A stretch of DNA of 64,000 nt, taken from positions 3,393,931 through 3,457,930 of the forward strand of contig CM069598.1 in assembly GCA_035771175.1 (NCBI GenBank), given 5' to 3'. The notes beneath the pieces were generated by a model that made no database searches, was not told where the DNA came from, and saw only the letters and a list, made by a program, of their open reading frames with translations. The position numbers were made by a program, and so were the translations under genes. How positions within the stretch are numbered: the first letter of the stretch is position 1; each line of letters opens with the position of its first letter. Below, in pieces: positions 12,936 to 24,570 of this stretch. This DNA is from Paratinospora sagittata (Eukaryota; Streptophyta; Magnoliopsida; Ranunculales; Menispermaceae).

Positions 12936-14508
12936 TAGGGGTGGCAATTCAGGCCATTCGACCAGGCCCGGCCTGGTCCTGCCATATATAGGAATAGTCG
13001 GGCTGGCTGACATTAAAAAAGCTTAGCCCAAGCCCGACCCAAAAAATATATAGACCACCAATGTAACCAAATACATATTTTAATTCAATAATTAAATAAA
13101 AAATATTATTTATTAATTTCCAAAGAAATAACAAATAATTTCCAAATATTACAACAAATTTCCAAATAAACAAAAATAATTTCTAAACCTAAACTTCTCT
13201 AATTTACTATAAAATTCTAAATATTAGAATGTTACAACAATTTTTCAAACACTACATTACAACTTATTATTACAAATTAAATAAAAAAAATAATACAACT
13301 TATATAACAATTATTAAAAAAATATATAACAATACAATGTTTTAAAAATAAATTACTCAAGGTCTTCATCAACATCAAATAATTGTTCGATTCTATCTTT
13401 TTAATTGTACTAACACTCTTGATTATATTTTTTTCTTTCATTTTGTAAACTCTTATATATATATATATATCAGTGTGTGTGTATGTATAATATATTATCT
13501 TAAATCTTAATTATATTTTGTTTTTGTCATTTCATAGTCTAATGATATACTATATATACTCTAATTATGAAATAGACTAGGTACGTGGATTATTTATTTT
13601 ATTTAATTTATCTTAAATATGTGTTGATTCATTCTAATCATTAAAATGAGTGAGTTTATATATATAGTTGGATAATGTCTTAATTTCTTTCATAATTGTT
13701 ATCCAACCCATGTTATTATAATTTTGTTAAATTCATTATATATTTATATCTAGTTCTGCATGCTTTTAAAGAGTATACTTAATAAAACATACTTGGTAAA
13801 TCTTTTTATTTTTTATTTTTAGAGAGTATATTCAATAAAGTTTAAATGCAGAAAAATGAAAAGGAAACAATATGATATAAACTATATATATAATATCTTA
13901 GTTGATAATATGTACTCTTTTTTTCGTATTATATATTTTATTGAATATATTCTTAATAATGTATATATAATACAAATATATATATATATATATATAGTTG
14001 AATAATGTCTTTATTTCATAATTGTAGCCCAACCCATGTTATTATAATTTAGTTAAATATATTCATTATATATTTATATCTATCCCTACATACTTTTAGA
14101 TAATATACTTAATAAAGTTGAAATGTAGCAAAACAAAAAGGATGTAATATAATATAAACTTTATATATATAATCTTAGTTAATTATGTGTAATCTTTTTT
14201 CATATTATATATTTAATTGAACATACTCTTAATAATGTATATATAATACAAATATATACCCTTAATTATATAACACTCTTGACTTAATTAAATATATATT
14301 ACACACACTTTATTTACTCTTAATTGTAATAACTAATGGCATACACTTAATTATGTTTTTTTTTGTCATTTTGTGAACTCTTTTATATATGTGTGTGTGT
14401 ATGGTATGTATGTAGTATTTTTTTTTACACAATGTATATAGTATGTATTATATATACTATATATGTTTTAATTATATAACACAATCTTAATTATGTTTTA
14501 TTTTTTTC

Positions 14509-14578
<70 letters not shown>

Positions 14579-14898
14579 TTATTCTGAAATATATATATGT
14601 CAATGTGTATGTGTTAATTTTTAATTAAGAATAGTTTACACGTACACATGTATTTATTTTATAATATAAATATAATATATATACACTTAATGTGTAATTG
14701 GGCCTAAGATCGGACATTTGGGTCGGGCCTTTGAATCAGGTTAACGGGACGGGTCAGATCGAGTGATCACAAACTCGTTTAATAAGTTTTGAGACCAGGC
14801 CAAGCTAGCTCATATAATAGTCGGGCTCGAATCTGAATTGAGTCATTTATAGCGGGCCGGGTCAGGCCCATGGGCCTCAGACCAAATTGTCATCCCTA
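12936..14898. mobile_element. hAT-like nonautonomous element, copy A
   Basis: The ends TAGGGGTGGCAATTC (12936) and the complement of TAGGGATGACAATTT (ending 14898) are inverted repeats of the 'AGGGGTGGCAA' type common in plant hAT elements. Both are followed by GC-rich 'ggcccgg' subterminal words. The interior is very AT-rich and has no transposase. It includes a (TA)31 tract at 14511-14572 and internally repeated blocks around 13.7 and 14.05 kb. No convincing 8 bp target duplication was found, so the exact ends are uncertain. Confidence 0.45.
14511..14572. repeat. (TA)n microsatellite
   Basis: About 31 TA dinucleotides without interruption, inside the AT-rich element. The matching position in copy B (near 22372) has only a few TA units. 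Confidence 0.9.
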
Positions 14899-15711
14899 TA
14901 TATATATAGGGTTCAAATAGTTGTCCTCTAAAAAATTTTCAAATAATTGGAGATATGAGACCATAACTGTAATTTCTTGAATTTGTACTAATTAGGTTCA
15001 TGTCAAAGAATTTTATTGTTAAACACCATACATAGATATTCATCTAGTAACAGATAATGGTGATCAATGAAAAAGGAGGTAAAAAAGGAAAGTTGCTAGG
15101 TTCAAATATTAATGTGAGAAAGAAGAAAAGAGAACTTGAGGAAAAAGTAATAAAATTAATTTTTTTTATTAAAAATAATAAGTTGATATTTTCTTTAAAT
15201 AATAGGATTAACTTTTTATTAAAATAATAAAATTGACTTCTTAATAAAGTAATACAATTAAAATAAATAAATTTGATTTTTTTAAACAATAAATTATATT
15301 TTATTAATACTAAATTTTATTGGGGGTTCATGGGTTTCTTTGTTTCCTTTTAGGAAAAAAATACCTTAATTTTTAATGGAAATTAATTTTTTCGAAAAGT
15401 GAATACCACCTATATCGATATGAATCACCTTCCCATCGTCTGTGAAAAAAAAAAATACAAAAAAGGAAACAAACATGAATTTTTAATATTCTCAACATAC
15501 GTTACCCTGTACCATACATCTCCTAAGAAGATACGAGTAAACAATTAGAAACTATTTTGTCATGGAAGATGGTGTTTAACTTTAAATTCAAATTCAATCG
15601 GGTGATTAAAATATTAGAATAAGTAGTTATATTAATATATATTATTCAAAATACTCCTTTATAGTTGAAAAAGAAATAGTTAAATTGAATATATTAGTCA
15701 AAGAAGAGTAT

Positions 15712-15870
15712 GGTGATGTCGTAAGAGATTTGCACGCCAAATACGATTGATACTAATAGTATTACTAAGAAGGATTAAAGTTGCCAACGTGACATTAATA
15801 TTCAACGTATATAAAATATTATTCAACAAACATAAAATATTTTTTAATCATTAAATATTTTTCAAACATT
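15712..15870. repeat. Degenerate single unit of the DOMON-derived repeat
   Basis: Contains 'gtatggtgatgtcgtaag', then 'cgccaaatacgattgata', 'tagtattact', 'ggattaaagttgccaacgtg' and 'acataaaatattttttaa' in the same order as units of the 17.6 and 24 kb arrays, but with many changes. It lies in a segment that copy B lacks. Confidence 0.55.
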
Positions 15871-16238
15871 TGAAAAATGTTAAAGGTCCTCTCTCTACGA
15901 CGCTTATTCTACCGTTTTCAACCCTTTTTTTACTCTCCATCACATCATTTTTTTTTTTTTTATAAGATTCAGACCGTCACATCCTTCACCCTTTTTGCCC
16001 TTGCCCTTTAAAAAAAAAAAACCCTTTTTTTCAATAATTAAAACTAATATAATATCTACACCTAATAAATCGTTAAAAAGAGATATAGATATTGTATAAC
16101 ATTTTAGTTTTATTATATTATACAAAGGCACAAAACTTAAACCCATTAAAATTAGAATTCTCTATACGCATTCAAAAAAACAGAAAAGGTTAATTTCTCC
16201 AAAATTAATGAAATTTATAAATATACAAAAATAAATAA

Positions 16239-16322
16239 TTATTATAGTAATGTTCTTCATTATTATAATAATGAAGAACATTATTATAATAACACTCACT
16301 CAATATATGAGTGAGTGTTATT
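16239..16322. repeat. Two adjacent palindromes
   Basis: The first, centred at about 16265, is a perfect palindrome over 16248-16283 and extends to roughly 16239-16292 with one mismatch. The second has 15 bp arms at 16288-16302 and 16308-16322 with a 5 base loop ('actcactca...tgagtgagt'). The word 'gttcttcatt' of the first palindrome recurs near 16387, 16413 and 16430. Confidence 0.8.
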
Positions 16323-16675
16323 TTTTTCATTAGCTTAGAAAGTTGGCTAATTTTAATTTAATTGTGCTCCTTGTATTATTTTTTTGTTCTTCATTATTTC
16401 AATGATATTTTTTTGTTCTTCATTTTTTTGTTCTTCATTATTTTTTTTCCTATTTTAACAAAATATAAACTTTATAATGTAAACACATTGAAAATATAAA
16501 TGAAATAAATAACACATCTAAAATATAAATGAATAATCAAAGTTTCTACGTCAATATATTATAGTCTTAAGTCCATTGTATTTATAACACTTAAATAGAA
16601 TTACAATTAAAATCAACCAATTAATTAACTTATCAAAGGGTAGGTGGGGAATATCATTTTTTTCGGGGGGCATGA

Positions 16676-17264
16676 TGTTGTATTTTGGCTCAAACATGAA
16701 TTACTTGTTGTTTTAGAATATGAAACGTATTTAGAAAGTAATTAGAACTTTCTAAATATGGATGAGTGTTTTATGATCTAATTGTATTTGAATAAGGGAA
16801 CCATGCTAGTGTAGAATGAGGAATCCTTGTTGGTCACGGTTTCTAACTATTATGGCTAAAAAGTCTATATATAGGAGGTCCTTCATTGTTTAATGATCAT
16901 CCAACTAGTGAGTGAGATCTAGAAGAAGGTGAAGTTTGGTCCTTGGAAGCTTTGTGAAAGAGTGTAAAGTTTAAAACTTGTGCGGGTAACGCGGTTGAAG
17001 TTCTAATTTTCTCTTGAGTATTCTCTTTCTGTTATTCTTCTTTACCAAAGTCTAAGATCTGTGTACTATCTGATATAGAAGTACTTGAAGTGTTTAATAT
17101 ATTCAAGGTACTTATTATATTGATAGTGGATTGTTTTTGTCCGTGGTTTTTTTCTTGATTTTAGGGTTTTTTCACGTATATCTTTGAGTTGTGGGTGTTG
17201 ATCTCTATTATTTTTTTCTTTATTGAATATGTGATATTGGAGGGTTTGGGTGATTTTTCTAACA
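16676..17264 (+). mobile_element. Putative solo LTR (589 bp), present only in copy A
   Basis: The segment starts TGTTG and ends AACA (TG...CA ends). It is flanked by CATGA (16671-16675) and CATGG (17265-17269), a 4/5 target duplication. Inside are a TATA-like TATATATA (16866-16873) and a downstream 'gggttttttcacgt' region of the type seen in Ty1/copia LTRs. The aligned copy B (near 23670) runs on without it. No internal retrotransposon domain follows, so it looks like a recombined solo LTR. Confidence 0.6.
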
Positions 17265-17299
17265 CATGGGTGGGGAATATCTTATATAAGTTGGGTTTA

Positions 17300-17640
17300 A
17301 TCAACTTATGGAAGGGTGGGTGGGGAAAGGGAGGAGGAGGGTGTGGAGAGAGGAAGGGGGTGGGTGTGCCGAAAGTAGAAGACGGGTTTGAGGATGGGGA
17401 GGTTTTTGGGGGTGATGATGGGGCTGTGGAGGAGGAGTTGGTGGGTGAGATCGAGGAGGGTTACCATGTGGCCTTGGGGCTGGTTATGGAAAGACGAGGG
17501 TTTTTTCGGGGGGAGGGAAGAGGGGTATGAGGATGGGGAGGGAGGTGGTGAGAACGGTGATGACCGGTGAGGCCGCAGAGTAGGAGTTGGTGGGTGAGAT
17601 TGAGGAGGTTTTGGAGGGGGGAGGGGGGAGGGGGGAGGGG
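17300..17640 (+). repeat. G-rich low-complexity tract with a G-quadruplex-type motif
   Basis: Nearly all of one strand is G/A-rich. It ends in four consecutive G runs separated by single A residues (17615-17640: G6 A G6 A G6 A G4). Related but rearranged G-rich DNA lies at 23675-23940 in copy B. The long open frames here are caused by composition and match nothing. Confidence 0.75.
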
Positions 17641-18172
17641 AACAAATACTTTGAACCGTTTTTTAACATAAAACGAGAGAGTATGGTGGTGGTGTCATAG
17701 GAGAGTTGCAAGGAGAGAGAGAGGACCACGTCAACACGCCAAACATGACACTGGTAGTATTGCTGGGAAAGATCAAATTTGCTAAGGTTAGTATTCAGCA
17801 TACATAAAACATTTTTCAACCATTGAATACTGAACACATTGGGGGGAGGACAAATACTTTGAACCGTTTTTTAACATAAAACGAGAGAGTATGTATGGTG
17901 GTGTCGTAGGAGAGTTGCAAGGAGAGAGAGAGGACCACGTCAACACGCCAAACATGACACTGGTAGTATTGCTGGGAAAGATCAAATTTGCTAAGGTTAG
18001 TATTCAGCATACATAAAACATTTTTCAACCATTGAATACTGAACACATACTTTGAACCATTTTAAGATAAAATAGTTTTCACATAAAGAGAATACGCAGA
18101 GCTGCACAGAAAGAGAGATCGAGAGAGAGAGAGGGCCATGTCAACACGCTAAACATGACTAACATTGGCTAA
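17641..18172. repeat. Tandem repeat array A carrying antisense DOMON exon fragment
   Basis: Units of about 205 bp begin near 17641 and 17845, with a third, partial unit ending at 18172. Each unit has 'acaaatactttgaaccgtttt', a GA-rich stretch, 'ccacgtcaacacgcc', and then 'aaacatgacactggtagtattgctgggaaagatcaaa' (over two words). The last part is the reverse complement of DOMON exon 1 coding for 'ATLILPGNTT..VNHVW' (compare 26452-26500 of gene 4). The array stops abruptly at 18172, where copy B of the tandem duplication starts. Confidence 0.8.
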
Positions 18173-18572
18173 CAGTTCTTTTGCAAGTAACACCAAAAAA
18201 AAATATAGTTTTTACCTTTGCTCATAGCATATTATAGGCGTGCTACATTAATTCCTTAACACCACTTGATTCTCCATTGGGTTGAGAATCAATTGAATTA
18301 TTATTAATGCCCAAGTTGTGGGAACAGGAAGTAATATTAAGGCGACATTTCAAATATTTTTCAAGTGTAAAAAATGCCTTACTATTCCTTTTTTTTTTTT
18401 TTTTTTAATAATACCATCGGTTACGCGGAATCTGGATTGTAGAACAAACAGGAAATTATTAACGAAATCGAAGCTGATCATTAAAAAATAGAAAGAAAAA
18501 TAAAATAAGAATTAGAAACAAAATAACTATTCCGATTCCTACTACAACTCCAACACCCGACTCCAAAATTCT

Positions 18573-18580
18573 TATAAAAA
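18573..18580 (+). promoter_or_regulatory. TATA box of DOMON gene 3
   Basis: TATAAAAA, about 187 bp before the ATG, in the same context as in gene 2. Only about 590 bp of upstream DNA is shared with gene 2. Beyond that, gene 3 is preceded by the repeat array, so distal regulation may differ. Confidence 0.6.
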
Positions 18581-18766
18581 ACCCACCCTTCCCTCATTCT
18601 CTACTCACACTTTCAAGAGTTTTCGTCTTCTCCTCCTCTGTTTCACTTGAGCATATCACTCCCTTTATTTTTTATATTTTTGTCATTGATCTCATCTGGG
18701 TTCTTCAGATTCCCCTGCATACTGATTCATTCTAGTGTTAACTTTCTCCTCTGATCAATCACCACC

Positions 18767-20194
18767 ATGCCCGGTTCGTCGTTAACACCGCTTCTTCTTT
18801 TCTGTTTGCTTTTCACTTCCTTTTCCTTGGCCACTACTCAAACTCAAACTTGCGGGAACTATAAATTTACTAGTAACAGAGATTTCAGTTCCTGCAATGA
18901 CCTCCCAGTTCTGAACTCTTTCCTACACTGGAACTATGATACTGTTACGAGAACTGTGAATCTAGCATATCGACATACCAACATAGATTCCGGTAAATGG
19001 GTCGCTTGGGCAGTCAATCCAACCGGTCGAGGCATGGTTGGAGCACAATCTCTTGTAGCTTTTCAAAATTCTAATGGAGTTATGCAGGCTTATACGTCGC
19101 CTATAAGCGGGTATCGCACACAGTTGCAGCAAGGAAACCTGTCTTTTGCGGTTGGTGAGATCAAAGCTGAGTTTAGCAACAACGAGATCATTATCTTTGC
19201 TACTTTAACACTTCCGGGCAATACTTCTACTGTGAATCAAGTGTGGCAAGATGGCCCTGTTAATGGTAACATTCCAGGAATTCATCAGATGGATGCAGAT
19301 AACGTGAAGTCCACAGGAACTGTAGATTTTGAGTCTGGCCAGTTGAAGACTTCGGGAGAAGTAACAGATCCAAGGCGTAAAAGCAAGATTGTAAGTAACT
19401 GATTTATAACTAAACGACATTTCTAAATTGGGTTGCTTTTATTTCATGAACTAATGATCTAATGTTTTATATAAATTCAATGGATATCTTCAGATTCATG
19501 GAGTTCTGAATGCTGTGAGCTGGGGAATTCTTATGCCGCTCGGCGCCATAATTGCTAGGTACTTGAGGGTGGTCAAGCCGGCTGATCCTACTTGGTTTTA
19601 TCTTCACGTCGCTTGCCAATCTTCGGCTTATGCAATTGGGGTTGCTGGATGGGGAACCGGTCTTAAACTCGGGAGCAATTCTTCTGGTGTTCGATACAAT
19701 CCTCACAGGAACATTGGCATTGCTCTCTTTGTTCTGGGCACACTTCAAGTAAGTATCTTTTCCGGTCTTTTAATCAAAATCACATGTAGATTGGTAATGG
19801 CCAATGCAATAGAAGATGTGTTTATATGTCATGGTTTTGCTAGGATTTTTTTGATCTAACAGGGCTTTTGTATTGGAATGTTTAGGTGTTTGCTCTGGCA
19901 CTACGACCCAAGCCTGATCATAAGTACAGAATTTATTGGAACATTTATCATCGCGTCACAGGGTGTGTTGTGATCATCCTCAGCGTCGTTAATGTCTTCA
20001 AGGGTATTGATATTCTGCAACCTGATAAGATGTGGAAGCAATCGTACATTGGTGTTATTGTGGCGTTGGGTGTCATAGCTTTCATCTTAGAACTACTTAC
20101 ATGGATGGTTATTACGAAGAGGAAGAAGGATGCAGAGAAGCTCCAGAATATCACAACTGTGGTAAATGATGGAGTAAAGACTGAGCAAGTGTAG
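18767..20194 (+). CDS. DOMON gene 3: cytochrome b561 and DOMON domain-containing protein
   Basis: Near-identical twin of gene 2. Exons 18767-19390, 19494-19748 and 19886-20194 give about 395 aa, two residues shorter in the Gln-Thr repeat after the signal peptide. The b561 haem histidines are at about H210, H246, H279 and H315, and every splice site of gene 2 is kept. The exon 2 proteins are identical. Substitutions in exon 3 are conservative (A/S, A/V, V/I) apart from M/K near the C-terminus. Shared descent from the 10 kb tandem duplication explains the match. Both copies look functional, since no stop or frameshift is seen. Homology to gene 2 ends about 85 bp after the stop codon, so the two 3' flanks, and perhaps poly(A) sites, differ. 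Confidence 0.94.
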
Positions 20195-20282
20195 ATTGAG
20201 AGTCTTTCTTTGTCTGTTTTACTTTTACATTAGATAGTTTGGCTGTGTAAGTTTTTTTTTTTATAGTTTTGCCTATGAGCAC

Positions 20283-20709
20283 TATTTCATCTTTTTCGTC
20301 TTCTTCCTTCTTCAATCACTTCTCTAATCTGCATATTCTTTTACTTATAAGTACTATTTCAACCGTCTAAGATTATCTTTAAAATGTTTAAATTATTCAA
20401 CGAAAATCTTTCAAAAAAGAACGAGTGTTGTTTTGCTCTCTTGGAGGGAGGAGGAAATCACGACGGACAAGAAAATGATGGGAAATAAAGAGAGAGAGAA
20501 GAAAATGGTGAAAACCTATGGTTTTGGATTTAGGGGGTAGGGTTTTAGGGAGAAGAAAATGATGGGAGGAAAAAGAAGAATGGTGGTGTTGAGATGAAAA
20601 TGGGAAGGGTAGTTTAGGTTTCGTTGGTTTTTTGGGTGGGGTAGGAATAATATTAAGGGTTTGGGTGGGGTAGTCTTAGCAATTGGGACGAGGATAGGTG
20701 ATATGTGGG
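20283..20709. repeat. Shortened copy of the 12.18-12.93 kb segment
   Basis: Matches 12181-12285 and then 12648-12935, joined at 'attcaacgaaaatctttc'. Sequence equivalent to about 12285-12645 is missing. No gene is seen. Confidence 0.65.
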
Positions 20710-21228
20710 TAGGAATGGCAATTCGGGCCATTCGGCCCGGCACGACCTGGTCCTGCCAGATATAGGAATAATCGGGCCAGGCCGACATTAAAAAACCTTG
20801 ACCCAAGCCTCACTCAAAAAATATATAGACCACCAATGTAACCAAATATATATTTTAATTCAATAATTAAATAAAAAATATTATTTATTAATTTCCAAAT
20901 AAATAACAAATAATTTCCAAATATTACAACAAATTTCCAAATAAACAAAAAATAATTTCTAATCCTAAACTTTTCTAATTTACTATAAAAATCTAAATAT
21001 TAGAATGTTACAACAATTTTTCAAACGCTACATTACAACTTATTATTACAAATTAAATAAAAAAAAATTAATACAACTTATATAACAATTATTAAAAAAA
21101 ATATAACAATACAATGTATTAAAAATAAATTACTCAAGGTCTTCATCAACATCAAATAATTGTTCGATTCTATCTTCTTAATTGTACTAACACTCTTGAT
21201 TATGTTTTTTTCTTTCATTTTGTAAACT

Positions 21229-21266
<38 letters not shown>

Positions 21267-22703
21267 TGTGTGTATGTGTATGTGTATGTATGTATGTATA
21301 ATATATTCTCTAATTATATATTCTCTTAAATCTTAATTATGTTTTGTTTTTGTCATTTCATAGTCTAATGATATACTATATATACCATAATTAAGAAATA
21401 GACTAGGTACGTGGATTATTTATTTTATTTTATTTATCTTAAATATGTGTTGATTCATTCTAATCATTAAAATGAGTGAGTTTATATATATAGTTGGATA
21501 ATATCTTAATTTCTTTCATAATTGTTATCCAACCCATGTTATTATAATTTAGTTAAATTCATTATATATTTATATCTAGCCCTACATACTTTTAAAGAGT
21601 ATACTTAATAAAACATACTTGGTAAAGCTTTTCATTTTTTATTTTTAGAGAGTATATTCAATAAAGTTTAAATGCAGAAAAATAAAAAGGAAACAATATG
21701 ATATAAACTATATATATAATATCTTAGTTGATAATATGTACTCTTTTTTCGTATTATATATTTAATTGAACATATTCTTAATAATGTATATATAATACAA
21801 ATATATACCTTTAATTATATAGACTCTTGACTTAATTAAATATATATATGTAGTTGAATAATGTTTTTCTTTCATAATTGTTGCTCAACCCATGTTATTA
21901 TAATTTAGTTAAATATATTCATTATATACTTATATCTAGCCCTACATACTTTTAGATAGTATACTTAATAAAGTTGAAATGTAGCAAAACAGAAAGGATG
22001 AAATATAATATAAACTTTATATATATAATCTTAGTTAATTATGTGTAATCTTTTTTCATATTATATACTTAATTGAACATACTCTTAATAATGTATATAT
22101 AATACAAATATATACCCATAATTATATAACAGTCTTGACTTAATTAAATATATATTACACACACTTTATATACACTTAATTGTAATAACTAATGGCATAC
22201 ACTTGATTATGTTTTTTTTTTGTCATTTTGTGAACTCTTTTATATATGTGTGTGCGTGCATGGTATGCATGTAGTATTTTGTTTTTACACAATGTATGTA
22301 GTATGTATTATATATACTATATATGTTTTAATTATATAACACAATCTTAATTATGTTTTATTTTTTTCATTGTATATATATGTCAATGTGTATGTGTTAA
22401 TTTTTAATTAAGAATATTTTACACATACACATGTATTTATTGTATAATATAAATATAAAATATATATATACACTGTATGTGTAATTGGGCCTAAGATCGG
22501 ACCTTTGGGTCGGGCCTTCAGGCGGGGCCTTTGAACCAGGTTAGCGGGACGGGCCAGGTCTAGCTATATGATCAGAAACTCGTTTAATAAGTTTTGAGAC
22601 CAAGTCGGGCCAACTCATATAATAGTCGGGCTCCAATATGAATTAAGTCATTTATAGCGGACCGGGTCAGCCTCATGGGCCTCGGACCAAATTGTCATCC
22701 CTA
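20710..22703. mobile_element. hAT-like nonautonomous element, copy B
   Basis: The same element as at 12936-14898, with ends TAGGAATGGCAATTC and the complement of TAGGGATGACAATTT. It was duplicated with the 10 kb segment rather than inserted independently, since the flanks also match. It has its own (TA)n tract at about 21231-21262. Confidence 0.45.
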
Positions 22704-23670
22704 TATATGGGGTTCAAATAGTTGTCCTCTAAAAAATTTCCAAATAATTGGAGATATAAGACATAACTGTAATTTCTTGAATTTGTACTAATTAGGTTCA
22801 TGTCAAAGAATTTTATTGTTAAACACCATACATAGGTATTCATCTAGTAATAGATAATGGTGATCAATGAAAAAGGAGGTAAAAAAGGAAAGTTGCTAGG
22901 TTCAAATATTAATGTGAGAAAGAAGAAAAGAGATCATGAGGAAAAAGTAATAAAATTAATTTTTTTTTATTAAAATTAATAAGTTGACAGTTTCTTTAAA
23001 TAATAGGATTAACTGTTTATTAAAATAATAAAATTGACTTCTTAATAAAGTAATACAATTAAAAAAATAAATTTGATTTTTTAAAACAATAAATTATATT
23101 TTATTAATACAAATTTTATTAGGGGTTCATGGGTTTTTTTGTTTCCTTTTAGGAAAAAAATAACTTTTATTAATGGGAATCAATTTTTCGGTAAAGTGAA
23201 TATCACCTGTATGGATGTGAATCACCTTCCCATCGTTTGTGAAAAAAAAAAACGCAAAGAAGGAAATAAACATGAATTTTTAATATTCTCAACATATGTT
23301 ACCCTATACCATACATCTCCTAAGAAGATACGAGTAAACAATTAGAAACTATTTTGTCATGGAAGATGGTGTTTAACTTTAAATTCAAATTCAATCGTGT
23401 GATTAAAATATTAGAATAAGTATTTATATTAATATATATTATTCAAAATACTGACCCTTTATAGTTGGAAAGGAAATAGTTAAAGTTGAATTAGTCAAAG
23501 AAGAAAAAATAAATAACACATCTAAAATATAAATGAATAATCAAAGTTTCTACGTCAATATATTATAGTCTTTAAAGTCCACTGTGTTTAATAACACTTA
23601 AATAGAATTACAATTAAAATCAACCACTTAATTAACTGAGCGAAGGGTAGGCGGGGAATATCATTTTTTT
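22704..23670. other. AT-rich spacer equivalent to 14.9-16.67 kb
   Basis: Matches copy A closely until about 23497, where the roughly 0.79 kb palindrome-bearing segment of copy A is absent. Short open frames are not supported by any homology. Confidence 0.5.
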
Positions 23671-23770
23671 TTTTTTGGGGGGGTGGGGGGGTGGAGGGAG
23701 GAGGGGAGCGAGGGAGCAGGAGGGTGTGGGGAGAGGAAGGGGGTGGGTGTGCGCGGAGAGAAGAAGACGG

Positions 23771-23940
23771 GTCTGAGGATGGGGAGGGAGGTTTTTGGAG
23801 GTGGCGAGAACGGTGATGACCGGTGAGGCCACGGAGGGTAGTATTGCGAAGAGGGGTCTGAGGATGGGGAGGGAGGTTTTTGGAGGTGGCGAGAACGGTG
23901 ATGACCGGTGAGGCCGCGGAGGGTAGTATTGCTGGAAAGG
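23771..23940 (+). repeat. 85 bp tandem duplication in G-rich DNA
   Basis: Two near-identical units (23771-23855, 23856-23940) share 'gtctgaggatggggagggag' and 'gagaacggtgatgaccggtg'. Both end in 'gtagtattgc', the entry into the DOMON-derived repeat. Confidence 0.8.
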
Positions 23941-24570
23941 ATCAAAAGTTGCTAACGTAAAACATGGCATTAGCATCGAACCTACATAAAACATTTTTCA
24001 ACCGTTGAATACCGAACACATACTTTGAACCATTTTAAGATAAAACATTTTTCACACAAAGAGAATACAGTGGTGTCGTAGGAGAGCCACACAAAAAGAG
24101 AGATAGAGAGAGAGGGCCACGTCAACACGCCAAACATGACTGACAGCGGTAGTATTGTCGAGAAAGATTAAAGTTGTCAACGTGAAAAAATGACGTAGAC
24201 AGTCAACATACATAAAATGTTTTTTTCAACCCTTAAATATTGAACAAATACTTTAAACTGTTTTAATATAAATCATTTTTCATGCAGAGAGAGTATGGTG
24301 GTGTTGTAGGAGAGTTGCACAGAGAGAGAGAGGACCGCATCAAAACGCCAAACATGATTGACACTGGTAGTATTGCTGGGAAGGATCAAAGTTGCTAACG
24401 TCAAAAAATGGCGTTAACATTCAGCGTACATAAAACATTTTTTAACCATTGAATACGAAACAAATACTTTGAACCATTTTAACATAAAACATTTTTTACA
24501 CAGAGAATATGGCAGTGTCGTAGGAGAGTTGTACAGAGAGAGAGAGATAGAGAGAGGGCCACGTCAACAC
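23923..24570. repeat. Tandem repeat array B carrying antisense DOMON exon fragment
   Basis: Three units of about 220 bp. The exon-derived word 'gccaaacatga' recurs near 24132, 24349 and 24571, and the first unit is truncated at 'gtagtattgctgg' (23923). The non-exon part ('taacgtcaaaaaatggcgtt...acataaaacattttttaacc...actttgaaccattttaa') also matches single-copy-like DNA upstream of gene 4 (about 25229-25320). The array runs directly into the inverted exon fragment at 24571-25041, whose end is the likely founder of the repeated 49 bp. Confidence 0.8.

Larger units (their letters stand above)
8108..18172 (+). repeat. Tandem segmental duplication, copy A (about 10.07 kb)
   Basis: Copy A begins at 'cagttcttttgcaag' (8108), repeated at 18173, where copy B starts directly after A. 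Matching blocks are 8108-10218 with 18173-20280 (gene 2 with gene 3), about 12.18-12.28 kb with 20.29-20.39 kb, 12.65-15.71 kb with 20.40-23.50 kb, 16.50-16.67 kb with 23.51-23.67 kb, and G-rich plus tandem-repeat DNA after 17.3 kb with that after 23.67 kb. Copy A alone has 10219-12180 (with a LINE), about 12285-12645, about 15715-16500 and a solo LTR at 16676-17264. By eye the matching blocks are nearly identical, so the event is recent. Confidence 0.85.

Noticed and set aside
17189..17570. Gly/Glu-rich plus-strand frames
   Set aside because: Composition effect of the G/A-rich tract. The first one starts inside the putative solo LTR.
23632..23994. Proline/serine-rich frames on the minus strand
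   Set aside because: They arise from G-rich low-complexity DNA and tandem duplication, and their ends are exon-derived repeat sequence.
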